In this document: positions 21,905-32,270 of the stretch, one piece after another | Layout: every line of letters starts with the position of its first letter | Position numbering within the stretch: position 1 is the first letter of the stretch | Origin: Sphaerulina vaccinii | Lineage: Eukaryota > Ascomycota > Dothideomycetes > Mycosphaerellales > Mycosphaerellaceae | Reading direction: 5' to 3' | Assembly: GCA_022570795.1 (NCBI GenBank) | Contig: JAKUDP010000004.1 | Span: 1,922,001 to 1,986,000 of the forward strand | DNA length: 64,000 nucleotides | Translations under genes and position numbers: made by a program | The notes under the pieces: model-generated | What the model saw: the letters and a program-made list of their open reading frames with translations, nothing else | Database searches by the model: none | What the model was told of the DNA's origin: nothing

Positions 21905-24900
21905 CTCGAACTTATTAAGCGCTATATATTCTCTAATATACTCTTTAGGTTCCTACTAGTTATATTCCTTAGGCTATCCTCGCTACCTTACTAGGTAGTA
22001 TCGGACTCCCTTTTGGACTCGAGTATTAAGAATCTTCTCGACCTCGTATATACCCTCTTTGTCTGCGAGCAGCAGGCTCCCTGCCTGCGACTCGCTACCT
22101 TTCTAAGGCTTAAGAGAAGATATATAAAAGATATTATAGATACGCGAGTTAGATAGCAAAGCTAGGTAATACGCCTACTTTCTAACTATGTTAATAACTT
22201 TAAATAGTCTAGCAAACTTGTTTATAAGCTTCTTCGAAGGCATCTTTAGCCTTAAGTTCTTAGTAGAGAGCAAGACTTACTATCCGATATTATACTATAT
22301 CGGAGTATACTTTATATTAAAGTACTTTGCCTATACTTCGCCTGCTTCTTGCTATCCCTATATTAGCTTTTCGTAGCTTTGCTTTAATCTTTAAGCTATA
22401 TTAGTTGCTACTAGCACCTCCCCTTTAAGAAGCGCGCCCCGAGCTTCTCTTATATATACTGCTAGCTCTAGATTGAATCTATAAAGCTCTATAAATAGAG
22501 ACTTTTTAGAAAGCAAATAAGTACTATTATTATAGGCAAACTTAGCCTATACTAATAGCTCTGCCTAGTCGTTCTACTACTTACTATAGTAGATGCGTAG
22601 GTACGTCTTAAGTATTTAGTTCGTATACTTAGTCTAACTATTAGTCTAAGAATAGAAGGCTATACTTAGCCTATACTTTACTTGCGCTTTATAGTAGAAG
22701 TCTAACTAGAACTAGCTAGTAAAGACCGAACCTCTATCGCTTACGATTCTAGATAGTATACTATAGTAACGAACTACTTCCCTATATAGAATGTCGACAA
22801 GGTCGATACTTATATATTTCTTAGTAGTAGGTACGAAGATATATATTTTACTATAGTAGTCGACGATTACGAGGATTGTATTATATATATAGCCGTCTTA
22901 CTTGCTTAGAGGAAGGTCTATAATAAAGTCCTAGGTTAATTCTTAGAATAGCCTATCTAGTAGTAGTAGCGTAGTTAACTCGCTATAGGGACGATAGCGA
23001 CGCGCTTTAGCCTTCTAGTAACAACTATAGATCTCGATATAACTAGCGATATCCTTACTTATTTGTAGCTACTAGTACTTCCGACGTATAAAGGCAATAG
23101 TCTTGTCTTTGCTAAAGTAGCTAGTAAGAGGGTCGTTATAATATATACGTATTACCTAAGCGTATAATACGTAGTCCTTTAGTATATACAAAGCTTTTTC
23201 AAACTACAAATTCCCTTTTTTGGCAATAAGCGCTTTACCTATACTACTATTACTTATAGCCTCGTTATAGGCTTCTCGAGCCGAAGGCTCTAACTAGATA
23301 AGTAACTTTATCTAGTCTAGCACTAAGTTAGAAATATTAACTATATATAGCTGCTCCTATGCTACGATTGCGGCCGCAATACAAGCTAGTAGCAATATGC
23401 CTATACGCTTCTCTACTAGCCGTCGGTAAACAAGCCTTTATAAGGTAGGTACTACTTGTTCTACTAGTATTTCTAAGTAGGTAGAAAGAGATCTTATACT
23501 ATAGATAAAGCCCTTATAGAATATTTGCTCTTCGCCGAGTATAGTATATATAGTACAAATACGACGTACGCTTAGATTACTTATATCTTATATACTAGGC
23601 GAGTATATAAGTATACTCTATACTTGTAGTTTGCTTTGCAAAGTAGGTAGAAGAGTAGTAACTTGCTACTCTTCTACGGCGTAGTTAGTATGTCTCGAGG
23701 GTATATTAGCTAGATTTCGAGTTCCTACCTAATATATAATAGTAAAGTCAAAGGCTGCAAGGAAGATTGCCTAGCAGGCCTAACGACCTATTAGTTTCTT
23801 TATACCTATAAACCCTCGTAGGTTCGTATAATTAATAAGTATATCGATTATATATAGAGCGCCCTCGAGGTATAGTCGCTATACCTTAAACGACTCTATA
23901 ACTACTAGTAGTTCTTAATTATACGTTTTATAATTATACTCTACTAGAATTATCTTTCTTGAATAGAAGGCAATAGGGTACTATTCCGATCCAAACAACT
24001 AGCTAAGAATGCTAGTAATCGCAAACTTAGACGTATTGCTCTTAATACGCAAGTATAGCGCAGGGTTAAAGTACTTTAATAGAGGAGCTATTTGAAACCT
24101 CTTCTTAATTTCCTAGAACGTATACTCTTCGGCTACGCCCTACTAGATAGGTCTAGGCTTCTTGCCCTTTACTACTCCTTTAGATAGTACTATAAGCGCT
24201 GTCACGATTCGTAAGTATTCGAAGATAAACCTTCGATAAAAGTTAGTAAATCTAAGAAAAAATTGAACCTCTATTAAAGTAGTAGGCCTTGGCTACGTAG
24301 CAATTATATCTACCCTACTCTTATCTATCTTTATGCTATCGGTAGTAACTACAAAGCTAAGGAAGTTAACCTCTTACTAGAAGAACTTGTACTTGGACCT
24401 CTAGGTATATAGACTGAACTTCCGAAGGCGCTTAAGTACCTCGCATACGTCTCGCATATATTGCTTGTATATCTTGCTATAGATAAGAATATTATCTAGG
24501 TATACTATATAAATAATATTGACCAAACCTACTAAAGCATAGTTGATATAAGCCTAGAAGGTTGTAGGGGTATTAGTAAGCCCAAAAGGTATAACCTTAT
24601 ACTAGAAGTAACTATAACGCATATAGAACGTAGTCTTCTAGTAGTCGCTTGGCTTGATTCTAATATAATAGTATATATTAGTAAGATCTAGGGTCGTAAA
24701 CTAGTTGGCGCCTATGAGCCGATTAAGCGTCTTACTAATAAGTAGCAGAGGGTGTCGATTTTTAATTATAATCTTATTAAGACCTCTATAGTCTATATAT
24801 AGTCTAAGCTTACTATCTTTCTTAGAAACAAATAGAATAGGCGTACCTACTTTGCTTATAGAGCGCTTAATCTAGTCGTATTCTAGCCTAGCCTTAATAT

Positions 24901-25600
24901 AGGCTTGGAGCTCTTTAAGTTCTTTTCTAGACTAGTAGTATAGTAGTTAGAATAGTAGAATAGTACTGTCGCGTAGGTTAATCGTATACTCTGCGCTATC
25001 GATAGGCTTACTTCTTATTTCCTCTATAGAATTAAGGATATTATTAAACTAATAGAACTCGATTAGTATAGGAGGTAGTACTATACTATCTTTAGCTACA
25101 AGTATAGTATATATATAAGGTGCTTTCTTTAGATCCTTAAAGAACTTCTTAGTATTATAGATAGTAACTTTCTCGAAGCTATCTCTATAGTACTACTTGT
25201 CCGTCGCGCTATCGATATATACTTACTAAGTATATCGCTATACCCGACCAAGAATAAGGTTAGGCTTAGGTATATTATATATATAGAATATACTACCTAT
25301 AATGCGTTCGACCTCTATAGAGTCTATAATTTATATATAGATATAGTATGCCCTATAGCAATAACCTAGTTCTCCTATATAGGAGGTTGCTAGTAGCAAT
25401 ACTATATTAGGCCGTCGAGGAAGGTTGTATTATAAGACAAAGGATCTTATAATAATATTAATATTAGTAGCGTTGTCAAGCAAGCCAGTTATATCGATAA
25501 ACTAATTATCTTACGTCTCGACTACTACTCGTATAGCCTTCGCTCTATTAACCTAAATATAGAGGTAGCCTTTACTACTCTGCTCGGTATCTAAAGTTCG
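21905..25600 (-). pseudogene. pol relic: protease, reverse transcriptase, RNase H, integrase, chromodomain
   Basis: Minus-strand reading with RIP stops ignored. Reverse transcriptase, about 24.87-24.43 kb: GTPILFVSKKDSKLRLYIDY, then LTNIYYYIRIKPSDY, VIPFGLTNTPTTF, and VYLDNILIYS at about 24.49 kb, where the second Asp of the catalytic YxDD is Asn. Integrase, about 23.05-22.6 kb: DGYIYNTILVIVDYYSK and IVSDRGSVFTS. Chromodomain, about 22.06-21.90 kb: YEVEKILNTRV, VRYYLVR. The Asp-to-Asn change is the result expected from G-to-A on the coding strand. The product copied the element's RNA into DNA and inserted it, and the chromodomain steers insertion towards modified histones in known relatives. 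It is fully inactive here. Confidence 0.85.
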
Positions 25601-25679
25601 TAGTCTTTCTTCAATACCTTTACTTTTCCCTTATCCTTAGGTGCGGCGACCTTATAGACTGCTAGCTCCTTATCTACTT

Positions 25680-26840
25680 TGCTATTTAGGTAGATAGAGT
25701 CGGTAGCAATATAACTCTTCTTTCTATAGCTATAATATATAAAGTAGGAGTAGTCTAGCTTAGATAATAAGGCCTTGCCTTAATTAATACTATTAGTATA
25801 ATAAGACTTGCTCTTGTCCTTATGTCTCTTATACTTGTTAGTATCGGAGCGCTTGCGCTTTAACTTCTTATACTTGCGCTCTCGATCTTAAGTAGAGTTG
25901 CTATAGCGAGGAATAGTATTATCGGCCTATTCTAAGCGCCTTACTAATATAATAAGATCGGCTTGCTTGCATAGAATAGAATAGCTCTTAATAATCTCTC
26001 TATAGAAGGATAGCTTTAGCTTTATAAGAAGGTAGCGAACTAACTATATTTTGCTATAGTCCCCTAGCTAGGCCTCTATATAACCGAGGTTAGTAGCAAA
26101 GGAGCGAATACTCTAGTTGTCTCTCTACCTAGCCTAGTCGTACTCGATTATAATAAGTATTAGGCAATTTGCCTAGTTACTAATAATACTATAGACCTAG
26201 GTCTTAAACTAGCTCTAAGTATAGTAAGCTAGAAGCAAGTCTTTATACTTGTTATACTAGGTCTCCTACGCCTTGCCTATAAGCTATATAATAGTATATA
26301 GGACTTTCTCTTAATTAGACTTAAAGTTATACTTAGTAATAGTAAAGTTAACTTTATAGGTATAAAGGAACTCTCGAGCTTCTTTATCTATATAGCTTTA
26401 GTATAGCTTGGGGTTGCGAATCTTAATACTATAACGCGTACCTGAAATACTAGTAACTAGAGCGCTACTTGTAGTCTCTTCGAAGTTATTATCTAGAAGA
26501 GGCTCGGTAGAGGTACGCGTAGGTACGATACTCAAGTTACTAAGTTCTCTATAAAGAGCTTTATTCTTATAAGTTGCTCGCAATATATAAGCTTCTTCTC
26601 GGAGGATAGTATTCTCGGCTTCGAGGTCTATATAAAGCTGCTATATAATAGCTATAGCTTTAGTATCCTTTTTATTAAAGCCGTTATTGTTGCTATTATT
26701 AGCTCGTCCGGAGGCGCTAGTTATATCGACGTCGTTACCTTCGTCCGGTTACTAAGTCTTATCGGAGACGTTCTTAATACAACCTAGCTACTCGCTGCGT
26801 GCAGGACGCTACCTCGGAGCTATTATAGCCTCTATAGATC
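25680..26840 (-). pseudogene. gag relic with mutated zinc knuckle
   Basis: A minus-strand region between the 5' LTR and protease. An open piece at 26583-26398 (LSNLSIVPTRTSTEPLL) is the longest intact part. The nucleic-acid-binding zinc knuckle is at about 25.68-25.74 kb and now reads YYSYRKKSYIATDS: the metal-binding Cys/His positions have become Tyr or Ser, each by one C-to-T or G-to-A change. That is direct evidence that RIP removed function. Confidence 0.7.
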
Positions 26841-26883
26841 GCTACCTTTTAAAAAGGTTAAAGGATTAGAAATATAAAGGTAG

Positions 26884-27097
26884 AGGTATATAGCAATATA
26901 TAGAGCGCTAGTTAATAAGAGTATTAGTTATATAAAACTAATCCTTGCTTCTATAAAGGATATAGAAGCCCTTAGAGTTATAAGGCAACTGCGCCTCGTA
27001 TATACTCTACCTTCGGGACCGAGGATACGGAATTACTCTACAATCCTAATTTCCTTTTTGGAATTAAGATACTATGTCCCTAGACCTAGCTTTTATA
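26884..27097 (-). repeat. 5' LTR of the chromovirus
   Basis: 214-bp partner of 20046-20259, in the same orientation. It ends cctagacctagcttttata and would hold the promoter of the element. Confidence 0.88.
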
Positions 27098-27379
27098 GAT
27101 GCTTTGCCTAAAGGATATCCTACTTGTATAGACAAGCCTATATAAAGAGTATATACCTTGAAACTCTAACTAATACCTAGGACTCTATTACTATAGCCTA
27201 CTATATTTCCAACTTAGAGAGCTTCTATATAGGCTAGTAATAGTCGTAGCAGTCTATATCTATCTGCTCGGGTATAGCCTCTATAAACGCGTATAGCTAG
27301 ACCTTCCTTCGATACCTAGGCTAGATTATAGGTAGATTGCCTATAGTCTAATTAATCTAATAGTAGACAAAGAACTCAA

Positions 27380-28700
27380 GCTTGTCGTACTTGTCCTAAT
27401 CCGACTTTCTCTTCTTTGCCTTTGTATCTAGAGGTGTAGGCTAACTAATAGGCTTATCTACTAGAATCTCTACAAGGCGCGCAGGCTCTATAGACTAGGT
27501 AGGTAAGACTATATACTCGAGATTAGCAAACTTCTTATATAGTAGAGTAAAGCGCCTAGGCCTATACTTTACTAAGTCTCGCACTATACAACCTGCGCGC
27601 TATATAATATACTATATTATATATTGCTTCGGGAGCCTATACTAGACAATCTCCTTAATATCCGGAATATCTACTTCTAACCTAAGCGCCTTAGTCGCAA
27701 AGAGGATATAGATTTTGGAGTCGTACTTCTAGAACTCCTATATAAGCTTGCTCTACGTCTGCCTAGCTATCTACCTATAGTAGACCCGGACTATCTAGTA
27801 TACCTCTGCCTCTATATACTCTAGGAATTTCTATATAATATATATATATAGAGCGTAGGCAGCCTTCTAATATCCCTTCTAACTATTATAAAAGACTATA
27901 CTCTTTAGAATCTATATAGGATCCTTTACCTATATACTTGGGTCTACTACCTATATAGCAAGCTAGAAGAGCGAGCTATAGTTGTCTCCTATACTGTCTA
28001 GGATTGGTATAGCCTATATAAAGATCTTAGGCCGGTTAATACTATTCCTAATTAAGGTAATGCGACCTTCTTATATACTAGTTGTCTTTATATAGACCTT
28101 TTCTACTATAGCGTCTAACGTAGCTATACAACTATATATATAGACGTTGTAGTATAGGAGCGCACGTAGCGTCTAGAGGTTTGTATACTCCTTTCTAAAT
28201 CCTCTATTCTCTATACTCTACTAGTAGACAAGGTAGAATTTATTAATAATAACTATACCTAGACGCTATCTGAACTAAGGCTCGAGCTATAGCTTTTGGA
28301 ACTACTCCTATATTACTATCTCTAGACTAAGGAGGATATAAGTAAACTTGCCTACTTGCAGATCTGCCTACTACTATACGCTTAGTCTAGTCTTTATATA
28401 AGATATAAAGAGGATTAGGTTGCCTCTAAGTTGCTAGATCCTCGTCTCCTACTTGATTCTAATCTAGTTAAGTAGTATAATTAGGATAATAGTATAGTTA
28501 CAAATAAGAGGCTAGGACTAGAAGGTTAGACTCTTACCTATAGATATAGCTATAATCTAGATAATATTATTCGGATTAAAAATAAGATTCTAGATATAGT
28601 ATACTTATAGTTTGCAAGCTAGAAAGAGATATAGTATATAGAGCTTGCGCTTTACTAGACCTAGCGTCTACTAATACTAGTCCGACTCGCTATCTAGAGC
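27380..28700 (-). pseudogene. RecQ-type DEAD/H-box helicase relic
   Basis: Minus-strand reading with RIP stops ignored gives helicase motifs in the correct order. Walker A region IIAISIGKSLTF is at about 28.54 kb. Motif Ib-like FTYILLSLEIVI and the Walker B region RLGIVIINKFYLVYQ follow at about 28.25 kb, where the acidic pair is now Asn-Lys. Then comes CIATLDAIVEKVY (the position of the T/SAT motif). In the second lobe ILFATKALRLEVDIPDIKEI and YIIQRAGCIVRDL (motif VI) lie at about 27.7-27.58 kb. Upstream to about 29.3 kb the same strand stays protein-like (FLVDESKARLKAKAYVAL), probably an N-terminal extension. RecQ helicases unwind DNA 3' to 5'; fungal transposons and subtelomeres often carry copies. 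It sits on the same strand as the unassigned relic, on the other side of the retrotransposon. Confidence 0.75.
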
Positions 28701-29698
28701 TAGCTAGCCTACTATACTTATATATACTACCTAGATCTATACCTTTAGGATTCTATATATAAAGTCTTTCGCAAGCTTCTAGATTACTTCTATATATTTA
28801 GTCGGAATAGTAAGCGTAGCATACTACCTACTATCTATACTAGCTCTAGGCTTTAGCTACAAAGTCTACTAATTCTTATAGAATATAACCTAGCTTAACT
28901 AGTTTTCTACCTACGCCTCTTAGAGTGCGACGTATGCTTTTGCCTTTAACCGAGCTTTAGACTCGTCGACTAGAAACTCTATTACCTTCCTAATAAATAT
29001 CTACTATATAGCCTTGTGCTTTAGGGTAGTATAGTAATTAGGTCTACCTAGTAGGCCTCCGAATACTTCCTATACTTAATTGCGGACTCTTAGCTATTAC
29101 GTATTGCTTTCTAGGCCTTCTAAAATATTAACCTTATTTAGAATAAAATTGCTTATATAAGATTCTATATTAGATAGGTCGCTATTACTATCCTCTCTAC
29201 CTAGACTAGAAAAGCTTATATCGAACGATTCGCTAATATCTGCGTCCCTAGCACTCCTATATATACTTCTAGTCGATAGCCTACCTCCTACTCTACCCCT
29301 CGATCGATTCTCGAACTCGGTAGACTTAGATTCGAAGAATAATATTACCTAAGGCTACTTAGCAACCCTCGCAGACTAACTGCATTTCTAGTCTTTAACG
29401 CAAGGTATTGCGCAAAAACTCTTTATTACTAGATTTCTATACGTCTTAGATACTATATATACTTTATCTAGTTAGTAGAGCTCGTCTATAGTAGAAGGAG
29501 TAGTATCTAGAAAGTAGTAGTGTCGGCCTATATAATGCGTAAAAACTACCTAATACGCGTTTTCGTATATGCATTGTTTAGAATAGGGATTTTAGATATT
29601 ATATACTTGTTCTCTATACCTTATACTATACTTTGTACTCTTTAGTTTCTCTAATTTGATATCTACTATTGTTGTCGCTGTATAAATCCGTTTGAACA

Positions 29699-29754
29699 AG
29701 CTAATTAGTATATACGCGAAATTAGTATATAGAAGCTAATTAATATTACCAAAA
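29699..29754 (-). repeat. right-edge inverted repeat cluster
   Basis: Three related AATTAG-type units lie at the right edge. 29699-29713 is the exact inverse of 12878-12892. A shorter unit is at 29719-29731. The outermost, 29734-29754, read on the minus strand is TTTTGG followed by an ATATTAATTAGCT-type core that pairs with the left end. Normal-composition DNA starts right after. Confidence 0.5.
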
Positions 29755-30091
29755 AAGCCGGTTGGGCCCTTAGACCACGCGCGGAATGGCTTGCCCTAAG
29801 CACGTGATCTGATGACTGAGACTACTTGTTCCTCCGCTCTTCTCCAACTTCGCACGAGACACTTTGGCTTCATTTCCGGAACTACTGACACCAGCGTCGT
29901 CACCCTATATCATATTTGTATACACGTGCGACACTAAAATGACTTCAGTCGCACCAGCGACGTCTTTTGCGTCGTCACCACGATGGAGAATCCGTTCGTC
30001 ATGGCCGCTTGATGATGGAGTATAAGTGTACGGTCCCACAAACGATCAGAATGTCGCAACCTCATCACCAGTATCAGCGGACTTGCGCGAT

Positions 30092-31851
30092 ATGGCTCGT
30101 ACTCTGGCCTCAGTAGCGCTCTTGAGTGCATGTGCCTCCGCACAATTATGGAATAAGACAATTTCGACCACTTACGGACCAGTACAAGGCTTTGAGTACT
30201 TCTCGCAAGAGACACTCGAGAAATACTTTAATATCTCCAACGCCAATGTCACAGCCTTCCTTGGAGTTCCCTACGGCGCAGACACAGCATATGAGAACAG
30301 GTGGAAACCAGCACAGCCTCCCAAGCCATGGAACACGACGTTGCAAGCAACAGAGTTCGGCGACTCGTGCCCAACTAGTGCCAGCACAGGAATGATGCGT
30401 CGACAAGGAGGATTTGGGTCGAGCAACCCAGTCAGCGAAGACTGTTTAAGCTTGAACATCTGGACCAACGCAGGCACAGTAGACGCCAAGCTGCCAGTAA
30501 TGCTCTGGAATCAGGGATCTGAGGAGGCGAGCAACAACACATGGTGGTACGGTGGCGGAATGGCGCTTAAAGATGTCATTCTCATCACCTTCAATCGTCG
30601 CGACGATGTATTTGGCTATCTAGCTCACCCAGACCTGAGTCAAGAAGGCTTCGAGGCCACTGGGCACTACACGAGCGGGAACTATGGTGTGCTGGATCAG
30701 CTTGCAGTACTGAAATGGATCAAGGCGAACATCGCCAACTTTGGTCAGCCTGAGACGTGTACGACTTCAGATGATGGATATTTGCTAACATCACATCTGC
30801 AGGTGGCGACCCAGATCGCGTCACTATCGCTGGACAGTCCTTCGGCTCGTCTCAAGTTTACCACGCCGTCAACAGCCCACTTTTCACAGGCTACTTCCAT
30901 GGCGGAATCTCCGAGTCTGGTATCAGGTATCCCAAGGACACCCTCCTGAACGGACTTGCTACATCGTATGTAACAATGCACGATGCTCTGGACAATGGTC
31001 AGAACTACACATACTATCACAACGTAACGTCTATCGCAGAACTACGAAAGCTCTCGCTCGCTGAGCTGGAGATTGGATCTGCTGATCGTGTTGGAAACAA
31101 TTCCATCTGGTGGGTAACGGCTCTTTCAGCGATGTTACCCCCTCATCTTCAAGCCTGTTCTGGATGACTATGTGCTGCCGAAGAGTTACATGCAACAGCT
31201 CATAGATGGTCCCGCCAATGATGTGCCAGTCATCACAGGCAACACGCTCGACGAGTCTGGTGCGGCCACATCGACGAACTACACTCTCGCTGAGTTCAAC
31301 TACTACAACGCTCTCAAATATGGAAGCCTCTACAGCAACTTTACGGAGCTCTACCCCACGGACGATAATGATACGCTTGCAAACACTCAGTGGAATCTTG
31401 CAGCGTCAGACACTTCAGTGGTAGGATCATGGCTATTTGCAAAAGACTGGTACAAATCAGCCATCTCACCATTCTACACATACTTCTGGACTCACGCTCC
31501 TCCGGGTCAGACGCAGGGAGCTTTCCACCAAAGCGAGATCATGTACGCTCTCAACGCACTATACGCGAACGTGGACACATACCCATTCACGGACGTGGAC
31601 TACGAGATCCAGGCAAAGATGTCAGCATACTGGGCCAACTTTGCGAAGACGCTCAATCCTAACAACGGAGGCTCGTATACCGGTAACTTCACGAATGGAA
31701 GCTTACCGCAGTGGGCGCCGGTCAGTCCTGGCAATAATCGTTCTTCTCAGGTTGTGTTTGAGCTTGGCGACGCTTTGAGAACATACCAATCGCTAAGCCT
31801 GGACATGCGGAGTTCATCAAGGCGTACTTTGATCGTCAGGCGGCATATTGA
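30092..31851 (+). CDS. secreted type-B carboxylesterase/lipase, frame interrupted
   Basis: ATG 30092 starts a signal peptide (MARTLASVALLSACASAQ). Exon 1 is 30092-30743, then a 59-bp intron (GTCAGC donor, GCTAAC branch site, CAG acceptor) and exon 2 from 30803. Family marks: FLGVPYG, EDCLSLNIWT (disulfide and oxyanion region), YGVLDQLAVLKWI, nucleophile elbow GQSFGS, GGISESG, then ITGNTLDESGA, AFHQSEIMYAL (catalytic His region) and an N-glycosylation-rich C-terminus ending AYFDRQAAY. The frame is lost at three short homopolymers, each one base too short: G run at 31112-31114, C run at 31138-31142 and T run at 31774-31776. Either this is a decaying gene next to the transposon island or the assembly has indel errors. 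The three losses restore the original phase by the end. Confidence 0.78.
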
Positions 31852-32270
31852 GTAGTGCCTGGGTGAGACAGGTTCATGTTGACTTTGACGACTTGTCTCT
31901 CAACACTTTGGTAAGGACTATGCAGGTCCATCGGCGCCCGCGATCGAGGTGGAAGGATAGGTGGCCATCAGAGACACGGCCGGACAATCAGGAGGAAGTT
32001 TGGTGGGATGTTCTCACAGAACAACGTGGCCAACGTTCAGCGGCAACTGATCACCACCATCGCAAAGACTTAGTGGCATGGGATGATGGCATGTCTAGCG
32101 AAGGAGAAGCCTGCTGAGAATCGTCCGTGGATGATAAGATGAAGCCAATACGAGATATTCAGACACTACAAAAAGGTATCATCAACAATGGAACCAACAC
32201 AACGCCCTCCAAACATATCATCGACACCCTACACCTCTCCGCTAGTCGTATACAGTACCGTCGTATCACC
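31852..32270. other. spacer with a possible gene fragment
   Basis: 419 bp between the esterase end and the convergent telomere-factor-like gene end. Around 31910-32075 the + strand reads protein-like in two frames (KDYAGPSAPAIEVEG and FGGMFSQNNVANVQRQL), ending at TAG 32073-32075. It looks like a small frameshifted relic. No family recognised. Confidence 0.3.

Larger units (their letters stand above)
20046..27097 (-). mobile_element. Ty3/gypsy chromovirus LTR retrotransposon, RIP-inactivated
   Basis: A 7.05-kb element oriented on the minus strand and bounded by two 214-bp direct repeats (20046-20259 and 26884-27097). Reading 5' to 3' on the minus strand: 5' LTR, gag with a zinc knuckle (about 26.8-25.7 kb), protease/reverse transcriptase/RNase H (about 25.6-23.3 kb), integrase (about 23.05-22.6 kb), chromodomain (about 22.06-21.90 kb), then 1.6 kb of extra sequence before the 3' LTR. 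The RT-before-integrase order defines Ty3/gypsy, and the terminal chromodomain defines a chromovirus. Every domain carries stops and active-site changes of the G-to-A/C-to-T type. It lies inside the older element, so it inserted later. A target-site duplication is not clear, perhaps because of RIP. Confidence 0.9.
12871..29754. mobile_element. RIP-degraded nested transposon island
   Basis: About 16.9 kb with a sharp change in composition at both ends. CpA and TpG are scarce, TpA is very common (runs of tata, ctag, agtag), and no open frame exceeds about 95 codons on either strand. This is the signature of repeat-induced point mutation, which converts CpA to TpA on both strands of duplicated DNA in ascomycetes. 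Recognisable relics inside, all on the minus strand unless noted: a large unassigned protein (about 15.9-18.6 kb), a complete LTR retrotransposon (20.05-27.10 kb) and a RecQ-type helicase (about 27.4-28.7 kb). With the retrotransposon taken out, an outer element of about 9.8 kb remains, whose edges carry inverted short repeats. Tandem repeats occur at 14.4-14.9 kb and 18.8-19.0 kb. Flanking genes are not RIP-mutated. Confidence 0.9.

Noticed and set aside
20041..27102. Target-site duplication of the chromovirus
   Set aside because: The five bases outside each LTR (agtat and gatgc) do not match, even allowing C/T changes.
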